Positions 1 to 7,629 are shown, counted from the stretch's first letter. The stretch is DNA of 12,250 nucleotides from CAYLOP01 sp964385305 (GCA_964385305.1 CAYLOP010000091.1:1-12250), one strand, 5' to 3'. Program-made: numbers and translations. The notes: generated by a model from the letters alone, not told the origin.

Positions 1-2848
1 GGAAAGGTTTGAGATGGTATTGCACAACCTCTGCCGCAGTATCCAGCAGGCGCACAGCTTTTACATTCAGCTCCTCGCTGATCAAATCCGTGTATTTTAC
101 GACAGTCTCGCGTTCCCGTACTGACCCGACTGCAAACGCTGCCTCTTGGAGTGGCTGCCGCAGCTTGCGATTAGCCTTGTTCCTCGCAGCGTGCCCCAGC
201 GAAACCAGTTTCATAACCAAGGTCATTTCTTCCATGAGCTGATGATCAATTCGTTGGAGGTCGGATTTTGGCCATAGACACTGATGCACGCTTTCAAGCG
301 CATCGGGTTGAACACTACGGACCAAGTTTTGATACATCGCTTCCGTAACAAAAGGAACGAATGGCGCAAGTAGATAACAAAGCGTCACGAGTACGTCATA
401 GAGCGTGGTATATGCAGCGTGTTTGCTAGCATCGGAAGCTTCGCTTGCCCCGGTTTTAACCCAGAACCGACGCCGGCTTCGCCGGAGATACCAGTTGCTG
501 AGATCATCGAGCAAGCGGATTGCTGCGGCGGTCGCGACATTGGGCTCGTATGCTTCCAAAGCTGCGGTGATCTGCTCAACGACGGTATCCAGCCGGGAGA
601 GGATCCAACGGTCTAGTTGACTGTAGGCTAAGGGACGCCCGTCGTCGGGTTTCCAGCCATCGATATGAGCGTATGTTACGAAGAAGGAATAAACATTCCA
701 CAGCGGAATAAGGAACTGACGACGGGCCTCATCGGAGCGGTGATACCCAAAAAGCAAATCCTTCTCGGGTTTGTGGTTGCAAAAAAGCCAGCGCATCACA
801 TCCACGCCGATCTTATCCGCCGCTTCGTTAAACTCAATCGCATTGCCCCAGGACTTATGCATCGGGCGGCCATCCTCTCCCAACAAGGTTCCATAGGTAA
901 ACACATCCTTGAAGGGCGCTTTTCTCTCTAGGATGGTGCTCATCGCGATCAAGCTATAGAACCAATTGCGGAATTGACCGGGAAAACTCTCGCTGATCAG
1001 ATTGGCTGGGAACCACTTCGCCCAATGCTCACGATCCGTGTTATAGCTCAGGGTACTCATACCAACAATCCCAGCATCCAGCCAGGGATTCCCGACATCT
1101 GGGATGCGGCTCACCTTTGCCCCGCAATGACTGCATTCGATCTGCACGGCATCGACATAAGGACGATGTGGCGTGTGCCCTTCAAACGTCTCCCACCCAG
1201 CGATAGCGCGCTCCGCGAGCTCTTGCTTGCTCCCGATTACATCGAAGTTCCCGCAGGCTCTACACTCCCAGATCGGCAATGCCAATCCCCAATAGCGCTT
1301 CTTCGAAATCATCCAATCACTCATGTTGCGCAGCCAATCCAGCTCGCGCTCAAGGCCAAAAGATGGATACCAATGCGTCTCGTCTCTAACAACCTCCATC
1401 ATTTGATAGCGGAGGTTTTTCGTTTTCTCCTCCTCGCTGATCTCTTCATAAGGCTTGTCTAATTGCTCCCCCATCGAGATGAACCATTCATCCACAAGGC
1501 GAAAAACCAATTCCTCCCCACAGCGCCAGCAAACCGGATAACGATGGGTGTAGTCCTCGACTTTGTAGGTCAGCCCTTTTTCGGTGAGGTTCTCAAAGAT
1601 CGGTTGCGCTACATCCTTCACGTTAAGCTCGGTCAACCATCCAAATCCATCGACGAAGACCCCAGCCTCGGTGAGGGGCGCGAGTATGGGGAATCCATGC
1701 TCCTCGCCCATCTCGAAGTCTTCGGCGCCACAACCTGGTGCGATATGCACAATGCCAGTGCCTTCATCCTCACCGACCTCGTCCCACAATATCACACGGT
1801 GTTCATCCGGTGCACCAGCGGCCACCTGAGCAGGTAACTCGTCGAACGGCCCGGAGTATGTCCAACCTTCCATCTCCGTGCCTTTCAGCTCACCCTCTAC
1901 CTCATAAGATCCCTTCAAAACTTGGAGTGTCCCACGGCTGAGATAGAGGATCTCGTCGCCCTGTCGAACTCGAACATAGTCCAGGTCCGGACCAACCGCC
2001 GCAGCTACATTGCTCGTCAGCGTCCAGGGTGTCGTCGTCCAGACCAGCAGGCTTTCACCAGGTCGCTCTTTGAGCGGGAACCGCAGAGTGATGCTTGGAT
2101 GCGTCAATTCCTGGTACCCTTCCGTTACGATCTCGTGCTGGCTCAAACCCGTCCCACAGCGCGCACACCATGGCATCACGTCCGTGCCCTTATATACCCA
2201 TCCACGTTCATGGCATGATTTGAGCACTGCCCAAATCGTATAGTTGTTCTCATCAGAGAAGGTGAAGTAGGAACCCCCTAGTTCAGGCATGCCAAGATGG
2301 CCGACAATGTGCTCCACACTTCCGGTTTGAGGACCTTCCGGTCCCTCCACCGTGATAATCTTCGCAGGGTCTTCAGCCAATTGATCGCGAAGCATTTCCA
2401 ACAACGCTGGGTCGTTCCAATCCATCCAATAACCCAATCGGATGCTCTGTTGGGTTTGGACGGCGGCATAGTTCAGGACGCGTTGTTTACAGAGAAGGAC
2501 GAACTTCTCGAGGCCATACTCTTCGATATCCCGTTTAGTCTCGAACCCCATATCCTTTTCTACGTTGACCTCAACCCATAAACCCTGACAGTCGAAACCG
2601 TTCTGGTAACGCGTTTGATATCCTTGCATGGCCTTAAAGCGGTGGAACAGATCTTTGTAGGTACGCCCCCAGCCATGATGAATGCCCATGGGATTATTAG
2701 CCGTGATCGGTCCATCGATAAAAGACCAATGGGGGCAATCCGCTCGCAAAGCTCTCAACCGCTCAAAAGCCCGACTTTTTCGCCAAAAATCCAAGATTTC
2801 GTTTTCCTGAGCCACAAAATCTGGATTGTTCGAGACGGGATTAAACAT
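1..2848 (-). CDS. ileS: Isoleucyl-tRNA synthetase, IleRS2-like with GIHH signature (3' end outside window)
   Basis: Class I synthetase that charges tRNAIle; cytoplasmic. The frame is open from the ATG at 2848 to the window edge, giving 949 residues; IleRS is usually about 1030-1060, so the C-terminus is missing. The nucleotide-binding signature reads NNPMGIHHGWG, with G-I-H-H at residues 55-58 (nt 2675-2686) in place of HIGH. The KMSKS loop reads PMHKS at residues 662-666 (nt 851-865). The CP1 editing domain has the Thr-rich WTTTPWT (270-276) and a GIVHIAPGCGAED segment near 365-380. Zinc-knuckle Cys pairs are present: WCARCG (C228/C231), PVCWRCG, WECRACG and IECSHCG. About 48 residues (roughly 147-196) are inserted before SDENNYTIW relative to E. 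coli-type enzymes. The start follows the alaX stop by 8 bp with GAGGTG 4 nt upstream. It is the second gene of the Ile T-box operon. Identity is near certain; the IleRS2 subtype rests on the motif. Confidence 0.95.
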   Translation of the reverse strand, partial: MFNPVSNNPDFVAQENEILDFWRKSRAFERLRALRADCPHWSFIDGPITANNPMGIHHGWGRTYKDLFHRFKAMQGYQTRYQNGFDCQGLWVEVNVEKDMGFETKRDIEEYGLEKFVLLCKQRVLNYAAVQTQQSIRLGYWMDWNDPALLEMLRDQLAEDPAKIITVEGPEGPQTGSVEHIVGHLGMPELGGSYFTFSDENNYTIWAVLKSCHERGWVYKGTDVMPWCARCGTGLSQHEIVTEGYQELTHPSITLRFPLKERPGESLLVWTTTPWTLTSNVAAAVGPDLDYVRVRQGDEILYLSRGTLQVLKGSYEVEGELKGTEMEGWTYSGPFDELPAQVAAGAPDEHRVILWDEVGEDEGTGIVHIAPGCGAEDFEMGEEHGFPILAPLTEAGVFVDGFGWLTELNVKDVAQPIFENLTEKGLTYKVEDYTHRYPVCWRCGEELVFRLVDEWFISMGEQLDKPYEEISEEEKTKNLRYQMMEVVRDETHWYPSFGLERELDWLRNMSDWMISKKRYWGLALPIWECRACGNFDVIGSKQELAERAIAGWETFEGHTPHRPYVDAVQIECSHCGAKVSRIPDVGNPWLDAGIVGMSTLSYNTDREHWAKWFPANLISESFPGQFRNWFYSLIAMSTILERKAPFKDVFTYGTLLGEDGRPMHKSWGNAIEFNEAADKIGVDVMRWLFCNHKPEKDLLFGYHRSDEARRQFLIPLWNVYSFFVTYAHIDGWKPDDGRPLAYSQLDRWILSRLDTVVEQITAALEAYEPNVATAAAIRLLDDLSNWYLRRSRRRFWVKTGASEASDASKHAAYTTLYDVLVTLCYLLAPFVPFVTEAMYQNLVRSVQPDALESVHQCLWPKSDLQRIDHQLMEEMTLVMKLVSLGHAARNKANRKLRQPLQEAAFAVGSVRERETVVKYTDLISEELNVKAVRLLDTAAEVVQYHLKPF

Positions 2849-2856
2849 AGTGCACC

Positions 2857-3567
2857 TCAAGCATCTAATTCGATAACCAAACGTTTATTGATCGCGCCCT
2901 TGCTTTTATAGTCCACGATCCGAATAGCGCCGACTTCCTTTGTATTCGCAACATGGGTGCCACCATCCGCTTGCAGATCAAGACCTTCGATTTCCACAAC
3001 ACGCACCTCGGTAATGGATGGTGGTAAGAGATTGATCTTCGTTCGAATGAGATCAGGGATTTCAAAGGCTTCGACACGAGGTAGGATTGCCGTATTCAAG
3101 GGTCGCGCAGCCTCGACTTCGAGGTTGACCTTTTGCTCAATCTCCTCGACCAACTCCTTGTGCATGGTCTCAAATTCAAAATCCATGCGGCCCCGCAACG
3201 GCTCCATGTTCCCTCCGGTCACACTAGCGCCATAATCACGCCATATCACACCGCAGAGAATATGCATCGCGGTATGCGTTCGCATCAGTTGGTAGCGACG
3301 TTCCCAATCCAGAATTCCTTGGACTTCTGTCCCGGGAGAAATGCTCTCGTCTTCCATCTGGTGCCAGATTTCACCGCTGATCTTTCGCACGCGTGCGACA
3401 TTCCACACATTATCACCTGCATAAAGCTGACCAGTATCACAGGGCTGTCCTCCTCCTCCCGGGTAGAATGCCGTTCGATCAAGGACCACGCCCTCTTCTG
3501 ATGTCTTGATCACATTGGCTTGAAAGGTTCTAAGATAAGCATCATGGAGATAGAGCAGTTGCGTCAC
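2857..3567 (-). CDS. alaX: AlaX-type alanyl-tRNA editing protein (trans-editing deacylase)
   Basis: Freestanding homologue of the AlaRS editing domain. Family members hydrolyse Ser- or Gly-tRNAAla made in error. The 236-residue protein has an N-terminal beta-barrel with AFYPGGGGQPCDTG (33-46), the HxxxH zinc motif H98-TAM-H102, and DGGTHVANTKEVG (201-213), in which H205 is the third His. The Cys common in AlaRS (CGGTH) is Asp201 here, so the fourth metal ligand differs or is Asp. GTG at 3567 is chosen as the start: it has an AAGGAAAGGA Shine-Dalgarno 8 nt upstream and the barrel begins at once. The frame stays open to 3714, but that stretch is T-box terminator RNA. It is first in the T-box operon, with ileS 8 bp downstream. 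Editing function is solid by family; coupling to Ile supply is inferred from position. Confidence 0.9.
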   Translation of the reverse strand: MTQLLYLHDAYLRTFQANVIKTSEEGVVLDRTAFYPGGGGQPCDTGQLYAGDNVWNVARVRKISGEIWHQMEDESISPGTEVQGILDWERRYQLMRTHTAMHILCGVIWRDYGASVTGGNMEPLRGRMDFEFETMHKELVEEIEQKVNLEVEAARPLNTAILPRVEAFEIPDLIRTKINLLPPSITEVRVVEIEGLDLQADGGTHVANTKEVGAIRIVDYKSKGAINKRLVIELDA

Positions 3568-3655
3568 GTTCGATTTCCTTTCCTTGCATAGAACGCTGCG
3601 ATTTTTCGGCACTTGTCCGACCGCGCAGGTGGTTTCAAGCGCTATGCATCCATCT

Positions 3656-3692
3656 AGAAAAGTGACTTCCGTCCCACACAGGGACGGAAGTC
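3656..3692 (-). terminator. T-box intrinsic terminator
   Basis: Perfect 12-bp stem, GACTTCCGTCCC (3692-3681) and GGGACGGAAGTC (3675-3664), with a 5-nt TGTGT loop and a short TTTT tract (3661-3658). The 5' arm contains CGTCCCT, which also pairs with AGGG of the T-box in the antiterminator, so the two structures are mutually exclusive. This is the expected off state when tRNAIle is charged. Confidence 0.93.
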
Positions 3693-3959
3693 TGAACTTC
3701 TCCCGCGGTACCACCCTGTTACCCGCCGATCGCAGGCACTCAACCGGGTACGGCCTGATACGAACAAGGCTTATACCCGCGCCTGTGGTAACGGGGGGCG
3801 AGACCGGCTTCCTTACTAACGAGATTGGTCGTGTTCAGGTCGCAGCTCCGGAGGGATTTTCCGTCCAATTGGCTGTCCCGGCTCCCACCATCCCGGGTTC
3901 GCTGTCAGCTTGGGTTGGGCGTACTCGTCTCCATCATCGCCGGTAGTATCTGGTGTGTT
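3656..3959 (-). promoter_or_regulatory. T-box riboswitch leader, isoleucine specifier (controls alaX-ileS)
   Basis: Transcription-attenuation leader that senses uncharged tRNAIle. Visible in order: a possible Stem I base ACCGGC (3944-3939) pairing with GCCGGT (3807-3802); the K-turn-type GACGAGTA (GAGTA at 3926-3922); a distal-loop-like GGTGGGAGCCGGG; and the specifier region GGAAAATCCCTCCGGAG. Alignment to the usual GAA-NNN-xCTCCxGAG pattern puts the specifier at 3857-3855 = ATC (Ile). The 14-nt T-box AGGGTGGTACCGCG is at 3717-3704. Its UGGU bulge would pair with an ACCA end, that is discriminator A, as in tRNAIle. The antiterminator is CAGGG/CCCTG flanking the 7-nt bulge plus GCGG/CCGT, and it excludes the downstream terminator. 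The 5' end is inferred from the promoter. Confidence 0.93.
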
Positions 3960-3965
3960 TGACAG

Positions 3966-3994
3966 ATTATGCCATAACCAAAATAAGGGGTCAA
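3966..3994 (-). promoter_or_regulatory. sigma70-type promoter of the T-box operon
   Basis: TTGACC (3994-3989), 17-bp spacer, CATAAT (3971-3966). The predicted transcript start near 3959 gives a leader of about 390 nt to the alaX GTG, which fits a full T-box leader. Both hexamers match consensus in 5 of 6 positions. Confidence 0.8.
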
Positions 3995-4019
3995 TGCCCC
4001 CGGGGCATCGACACGATGC
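3989..4019 (-). other. Overlapping inverted repeats between the MBL-fold gene and the T-box promoter
   Basis: Three alternative hairpins share bases on the minus strand: GCATCG-TGT-CGATGC (4019-4005); ATGCCCC/GGGGCAT (4008-3994), whose loop is too tight unless the ends fray; and GGGG-GCATTGA-CCCC, followed by TTATTTT. The last could act as a weak terminator for the upstream MBL gene. The set also covers the -35 hexamer of the T-box promoter, so an operator role is possible. No long U-tract is seen, so function is uncertain. Confidence 0.35.
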
Positions 4020-4064
4020 TTGAGGTAAGGGAGTTGCGGGTAGATTCAATTTTGAGTGAAAGGA

Positions 4065-4898
4065 TTATTCGGTTCCGTAGACTTTCTTATAAAGAGCAAG
4101 CATATTTCGGATGTGGAGTTCCTCAGCGAGCCCATTTAGCAGAATGCGGCTCTTCCCACAGGATTCAATATCAATCGATTCGAGATACGCCTGGGGATCT
4201 CGCCTACGAGATGCCTTACGGGCATGGCGTTGGAGTGCTGCCAAGTAATTTATATTACTCTTGACCGAGCCAGCGATTTCACCCCGCAGGATAACCTCCC
4301 CATGTCCTTGAATGAGGTTCTCTAGCTTCAAGGGAGGGATGGTCCTCAAGGTTTCACTCATGACCTCGTAATCGCCATCCACAATGTATGGCACAGGCAT
4401 CATGACATCCCCAGAGAACAATACGCGATCTTCTTCTACAAGCACGCCAATACCATCAGAACTATGGCCGGGCAGATAAATCATCCGAAGCGTCCGTTTG
4501 CCAACCCTGATACTAACCCCGCCTTCTTCAAAGATGATGTCGGGCAGTACGATGCTTACATCGGCGAGATCTCGATTCTGCAGCTTTGCTTCCGCCAATC
4601 TGTCGCGTCCTCGAGTGTTGAGGAGCCGACGGCATTCCGCATGCCCAATGACAAGTGCGTCCGGAAACCAGCACGTCCCTTGGCTGTGATCGGCGTGGTG
4701 ATGCGTGTTGATTACGTACCGGACCTGGCTACCCAACCGATTTTGAATGAAATCTCGAATTTCTTTCGTCTCTTCTGGGAAAGCGAGTGTGTCAATGAGT
4801 ACAGACCAATCCGAGCCTATAACCGCTCCTGCATTAACTTGCGCATATGATTCGCTTGTGAAGACGTACACATTTTCTGCGACTCGTTCTCGAACCAT
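4065..4898 (-). CDS. Metallo-beta-lactamase-fold hydrolase
   Basis: Soluble 277-residue binuclear metal hydrolase of the MBL superfamily, of glyoxalase II / quinone-linked MBL type. All metal motifs are visible: D36 after the first strands, H66-x-H68-x-D70-H71 in THHHADH, H145 in PGHSSDG, D164 in FSGDV and H199 in QGHGE. There is no signal peptide or membrane segment, and no added RNA-processing or flavodoxin domain, so it is most likely a small thioester or ester hydrolase; the substrate cannot be told. The start ATG has GGAGG 4 nt upstream. It lies 66 bp after the ProRS-like gene and has its own promoter in that gap. It is the last gene before the T-box promoter. A true beta-lactamase is unlikely, since there is no secretion signal. 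Confidence 0.85.
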   Translation of the reverse strand: MVRERVAENVYVFTSESYAQVNAGAVIGSDWSVLIDTLAFPEETKEIRDFIQNRLGSQVRYVINTHHHADHSQGTCWFPDALVIGHAECRRLLNTRGRDRLAEAKLQNRDLADVSIVLPDIIFEEGGVSIRVGKRTLRMIYLPGHSSDGIGVLVEEDRVLFSGDVMMPVPYIVDGDYEVMSETLRTIPPLKLENLIQGHGEVILRGEIAGSVKSNINYLAALQRHARKASRRRDPQAYLESIDIESCGKSRILLNGLAEELHIRNMLALYKKVYGTE

Positions 4899-4927
4899 AC
4901 TGCCTCCAATTCAAGTCGACGAGCGGA

Positions 4928-4957
4928 AGCATAGCATAGGCAGTATCGGAATGTCAA
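4928..4957 (-). promoter_or_regulatory. Promoter of the MBL-fold gene
   Basis: A perfect TTGACA (4957-4952) is followed by an 18-bp spacer and TATGCT (4933-4928, 4 of 6). The predicted start near 4921 leaves about 22 nt of leader with a GGAGG site. It begins 8 bp after the stop of the ProRS-like gene, so the MBL gene can be expressed apart from the upstream operon. Confidence 0.6.
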
Positions 4958-4964
4958 GATTTAT

Positions 4965-6521
4965 TTACATAAGTGATTCCCGGAGGGCTTTCAGACGATC
5001 CGTCAGTTCGTCAAGAGGGACAATTTCGTGTGTATCACAACCTCGGAGCGACACCTCAATCCCACCTTGATCGAGGCTTCGGCGACTAACGGTTAGTCGA
5101 ATCGGACATCCAATCAGATCCGCATCTTTGAATTTGACTCCGGCAGACATATCTCGATCATCATACAGAATCTGCCATCCCGTTTCTTCCAATCGACGCA
5201 ACACATCCGCGGCTTCTTTAGGGCACTTCAACTCCACGATATGGATGTCAAAAGGGGCGAGTTGTGCCGGCCAGACAATGCCGTTCTCATCTGCATAATG
5301 GTCAATTATGGCATCAAGAACGGGCGTGACATAGAGCGTCCCCACAGAAACGAGTGCCACCCGATCTCCTCCATCCTTAGCGGAAAAGTGCACGGGCGAG
5401 TCAAGTTTTTGCCAGCTGCCCAGATGATGGCCGCGTTGTTCGATGAGGGGAGATCCGCACTGCATACATGGATCCCCATGTCTTGCCTCCGCGATATCTG
5501 CAAGAATGCTGACTTGAAAATCGCGTGGGTAGTTCACTCCCTTCAGATGATAATCCATGCGATTTGCCCCAGCGACAAAATTGAAGCCCTTCTCAATGGA
5601 TAAGTCGCCAACAACGAAAATACCTTCCCCACCTTCTATGTCTCGTACCTGCATGCCTACCGGGCTAGCAAAACCTGGTTGTGTTCCCACCAATTTTATA
5701 TGCATCTCATCCGCAGGCTGGAGAGTTCGGTATCCAAGAGTATGTGCCAATTTCGGGATGCTGAGTTCAAGGTCCCCGCGCAGGACTGCGAAGACAAGAT
5801 CCTCGTCCTCCGAAGTAAGAAAGACAGCCTTCAAGGTTTTTGATTCAGGGACTTGTAGGAACGCTGCGAGGTCCTTGATGGTTTTTGTACCCGGTGTAGC
5901 AACCGTAGATAGTTCTTCCAGCGGCTCATCCTCAAGCGGCTCAACCTGGGATTGAGCCACATCTGCCCGTGCTGCGTAACCACAGGATGGACAAAGAAGG
6001 AAATCCTTCTCACCATGAGGGTGCAGGTGAACTAAACCCTTCTCTTCTGGCAGCCAATCCACCCTGACAGTTGGGACGCCCAAAGAGGATGCCCATCCCT
6101 CGATCCTGGTGAACCATTGCGCCTCCTCCTCGGCATAATTTTTAGGATCTGAAAACACGCCGACAAGCTGCAATGCCCTATGCCACACCGACGGCCCAGC
6201 ATGTTCTTGTGTTAGTACGGATACCCAACGGATTGAACTCAGGTTCGCAGGAAGCTGCCGGTAAGATTGAATTACGCTTTGGAGTAGAAACACCCAAACT
6301 GCATCCACCGAGCCGGGGGGCACAATGACGGCTTGCGTGTCTTGCCGAATGTCTCGCAGACTTTTAACGACATTTTGGATAACCCGCTCCCCAAGTGGCA
6401 GCCATACGGTTTGATCATGAAGCTGTAAAAGGATTGCTGCACGCTGTGCCAAAGCCATACTCGGGCTCGAAGTCTGCGGAGCTTGCTTTAACGTCCGCCC
6501 AAATAACTGGCTCATTCTCAT
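4965..6521 (-). CDS. Prolyl-tRNA synthetase-like protein: degenerate catalytic core, intact INS editing and anticodon domains
   Basis: 518 residues, collinear with bacterial ProRS. The N-terminus MRMSQLFGRTLKQAP matches the ProRS start. The segment between motif 1 and the TxE loop is shortened by about 35 residues. The GPTHEE loop reads PPGSVD (68-73). The motif 2 region (98-125) lacks the FRDE..R..F..R pattern, and motif 3 GIGVTR reads TLYVTP (395-400), losing the ATP-binding Arg. The INS/YbaK domain (about 205-335) keeps the K-T-x-K lysines (K228/K231) and the GxxxP loop GFASP (283-287). Cys pairs C177/C180 and C352/C355 are kept, as is the C-terminal HGTP anticodon domain (420-518, LYDDRDMSAGVKFKDADLIG). 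ATG 6521 is chosen over an in-frame ATG at 6611: GGAG sits 6 nt upstream, it matches the family start, and it avoids overlap with the M23 gene, which ends 22 bp away. Activation of proline looks impossible; Ala-tRNAPro deacylation is plausible by inference. The open frame argues against a pseudogene. Confidence 0.88.
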   Translation of the reverse strand: MRMSQLFGRTLKQAPQTSSPSMALAQRAAILLQLHDQTVWLPLGERVIQNVVKSLRDIRQDTQAVIVPPGSVDAVWVFLLQSVIQSYRQLPANLSSIRWVSVLTQEHAGPSVWHRALQLVGVFSDPKNYAEEEAQWFTRIEGWASSLGVPTVRVDWLPEEKGLVHLHPHGEKDFLLCPSCGYAARADVAQSQVEPLEDEPLEELSTVATPGTKTIKDLAAFLQVPESKTLKAVFLTSEDEDLVFAVLRGDLELSIPKLAHTLGYRTLQPADEMHIKLVGTQPGFASPVGMQVRDIEGGEGIFVVGDLSIEKGFNFVAGANRMDYHLKGVNYPRDFQVSILADIAEARHGDPCMQCGSPLIEQRGHHLGSWQKLDSPVHFSAKDGGDRVALVSVGTLYVTPVLDAIIDHYADENGIVWPAQLAPFDIHIVELKCPKEAADVLRRLEETGWQILYDDRDMSAGVKFKDADLIGCPIRLTVSRRSLDQGGIEVSLRGCDTHEIVPLDELTDRLKALRESLM

Positions 6522-6543
6522 TGACGGCTCCAATCCGTTTTCG

Positions 6544-7629
6544 TTAGTAGGGTGGTCTGGATAGATCGGGGGATGTTGGTGTGGCTTCGGGGGTAAAGCC
6601 ATAGCGTCCACGAAATGTCACAAAATTTGTTTGCCCAGCATATAAGTATGTTTGCATGGAAAATTCTCGCCCTACAAAATCAACTCGAACCTCATAGGGC
6701 CCAGCCGGCAAATCGCTGATCACAAAATTTTCACCATAGTATTCATCGGGGTGGATGGTTTCTTTTGCATATGTCCAAACATCCCATCGCTTACCCGTTG
6801 TAAGGGATCGGATTTGAACCAACTGCTCTGGCAAGAGACGCCCATAGGTGTCGAGGATCAAACCAGCGAAGACAGCCCATCCCTCAGGAGGAACCATCCA
6901 AAGTTCTGGATTTCTAGTGCTGAAGTAGCGATTCTCACCTAGCCTCACCTCAAAGTGCAAGTGAGGTCCATCCGAGTGGCCGGTGGAACCCACCGTTCCT
7001 AACACCTCCCCCATTTCCACCATCTGCCCTTCCCAAACATATACCTTTTCCAAATGAGCGTAGACGGTAAAGAGCTGCTCACCTTGATACCCAAAGTCGT
7101 GCCGGAGGGCGACAGCAAGACCATAGGGATCTGATAGATCATAAACCCCCCGATACAACCCATAGCCAGACCAGACTACCTCACCTGAACCTGCTGCAAG
7201 CACAGGGGTACCCCGCTCTGCCCCCAGATCAACACCGGTATGAACCGGCTGTTCGCCAAAATAGGTATTGCCATAGCGGAATTGTGGATGTGGCCAATTT
7301 ACATCGCCGGAGGGAATTGGACGTGCAAAATAAAAATGATCTTCATCTCGGATCGACCATGGCACGGGATAAGGCGGTGGACGCCAGGCGAGGGCTGGGC
7401 TGATCTTAGCCGGCGGGAAGGTTAGTTGAGCGATGGTTGGTGTAGCTTTTGCGGAAAGGGTTTCGCGAACTTCCAATGTCTCCTCTAGCGCGGCGGCTGT
7501 TGGATCTGGGCGGGGTTCAGGAGAACCTGGTGTGCTAACGACGTCCCCGCTCACCGGCGCTCCCTGGCAAGCGGAGATTGCCGCGATCATGATCAGAATA
7601 CCGGGCACAAGAAACCTCAAGCTTCTCAT
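6544..7629 (-). CDS. M23 (LytM) peptidase lipoprotein
   Basis: Cell-envelope zinc endopeptidase acting on peptidoglycan cross-links or other glycine-rich peptides. The 361-residue protein starts with a hydrophobic signal ending in a lipobox I-S-A-C21. A Pro/Thr-rich linker follows (22-90). The LytM core (about 120-235) has H130-TGV-D134, H192 in YAHL, and H223-L-H225 in HLHFE, so all metal and catalytic residues are present. A C-terminal beta domain (250-345, FAGLILDTYGRLLPEQLVQI...LPAGPYEVRV) resembles a carboxypeptidase regulatory-like or prealbumin-like fold. The start ATG 7629 overlaps the upstream stop (ATGA), so translation is coupled; a longer in-frame start at 7704 would bury the lipoprotein signal. 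It is the middle gene of an envelope operon with the PD40 protein. Activity is likely; whether it hydrolyses or remodels this organism's unusual wall is not known. Confidence 0.92.
   Translation of the reverse strand: MRSLRFLVPGILIMIAAISACQGAPVSGDVVSTPGSPEPRPDPTAAALEETLEVRETLSAKATPTIAQLTFPPAKISPALAWRPPPYPVPWSIRDEDHFYFARPIPSGDVNWPHPQFRYGNTYFGEQPVHTGVDLGAERGTPVLAAGSGEVVWSGYGLYRGVYDLSDPYGLAVALRHDFGYQGEQLFTVYAHLEKVYVWEGQMVEMGEVLGTVGSTGHSDGPHLHFEVRLGENRYFSTRNPELWMVPPEGWAVFAGLILDTYGRLLPEQLVQIRSLTTGKRWDVWTYAKETIHPDEYYGENFVISDLPAGPYEVRVDFVGREFSMQTYLYAGQTNFVTFRGRYGFTPEATPTSPDLSRPPY

Noticed and set aside
974..1837. Two long plus-strand open frames (162 and 124 codons)
   Set aside because: They are antisense to well-conserved ileS sequence on the minus strand and resemble no protein family.
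3568..3714. In-frame N-terminal extension of alaX to an ATG at 3714 (285 residues)
   Set aside because: It would translate the T-box and its terminator stem; the GTG at 3567 has a good Shine-Dalgarno and matches the family's N-terminus.
3584..3946. 120-codon plus-strand frame
   Set aside because: It covers the T-box leader; the sequence is explained by conserved RNA structure.
4065..4898. Antibiotic beta-lactamase
   Set aside because: The fold and metal motifs fit, but there is no secretion signal and the closest pattern is general glyoxalase II-like hydrolases.
4965..6521. Ordinary functional proS, or a frameshifted pseudogene
   Set aside because: The catalytic motifs are lost, which argues against the first; the frame is intact and three domains are conserved, which argues against the second.
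6522..6611. 30-residue N-terminal extension of the ProRS-like protein
   Set aside because: It overlaps the end of the M23 gene and has no ProRS similarity; ATG 6521 has GGAG at 6 nt and starts with the ProRS-like MRMSQ.
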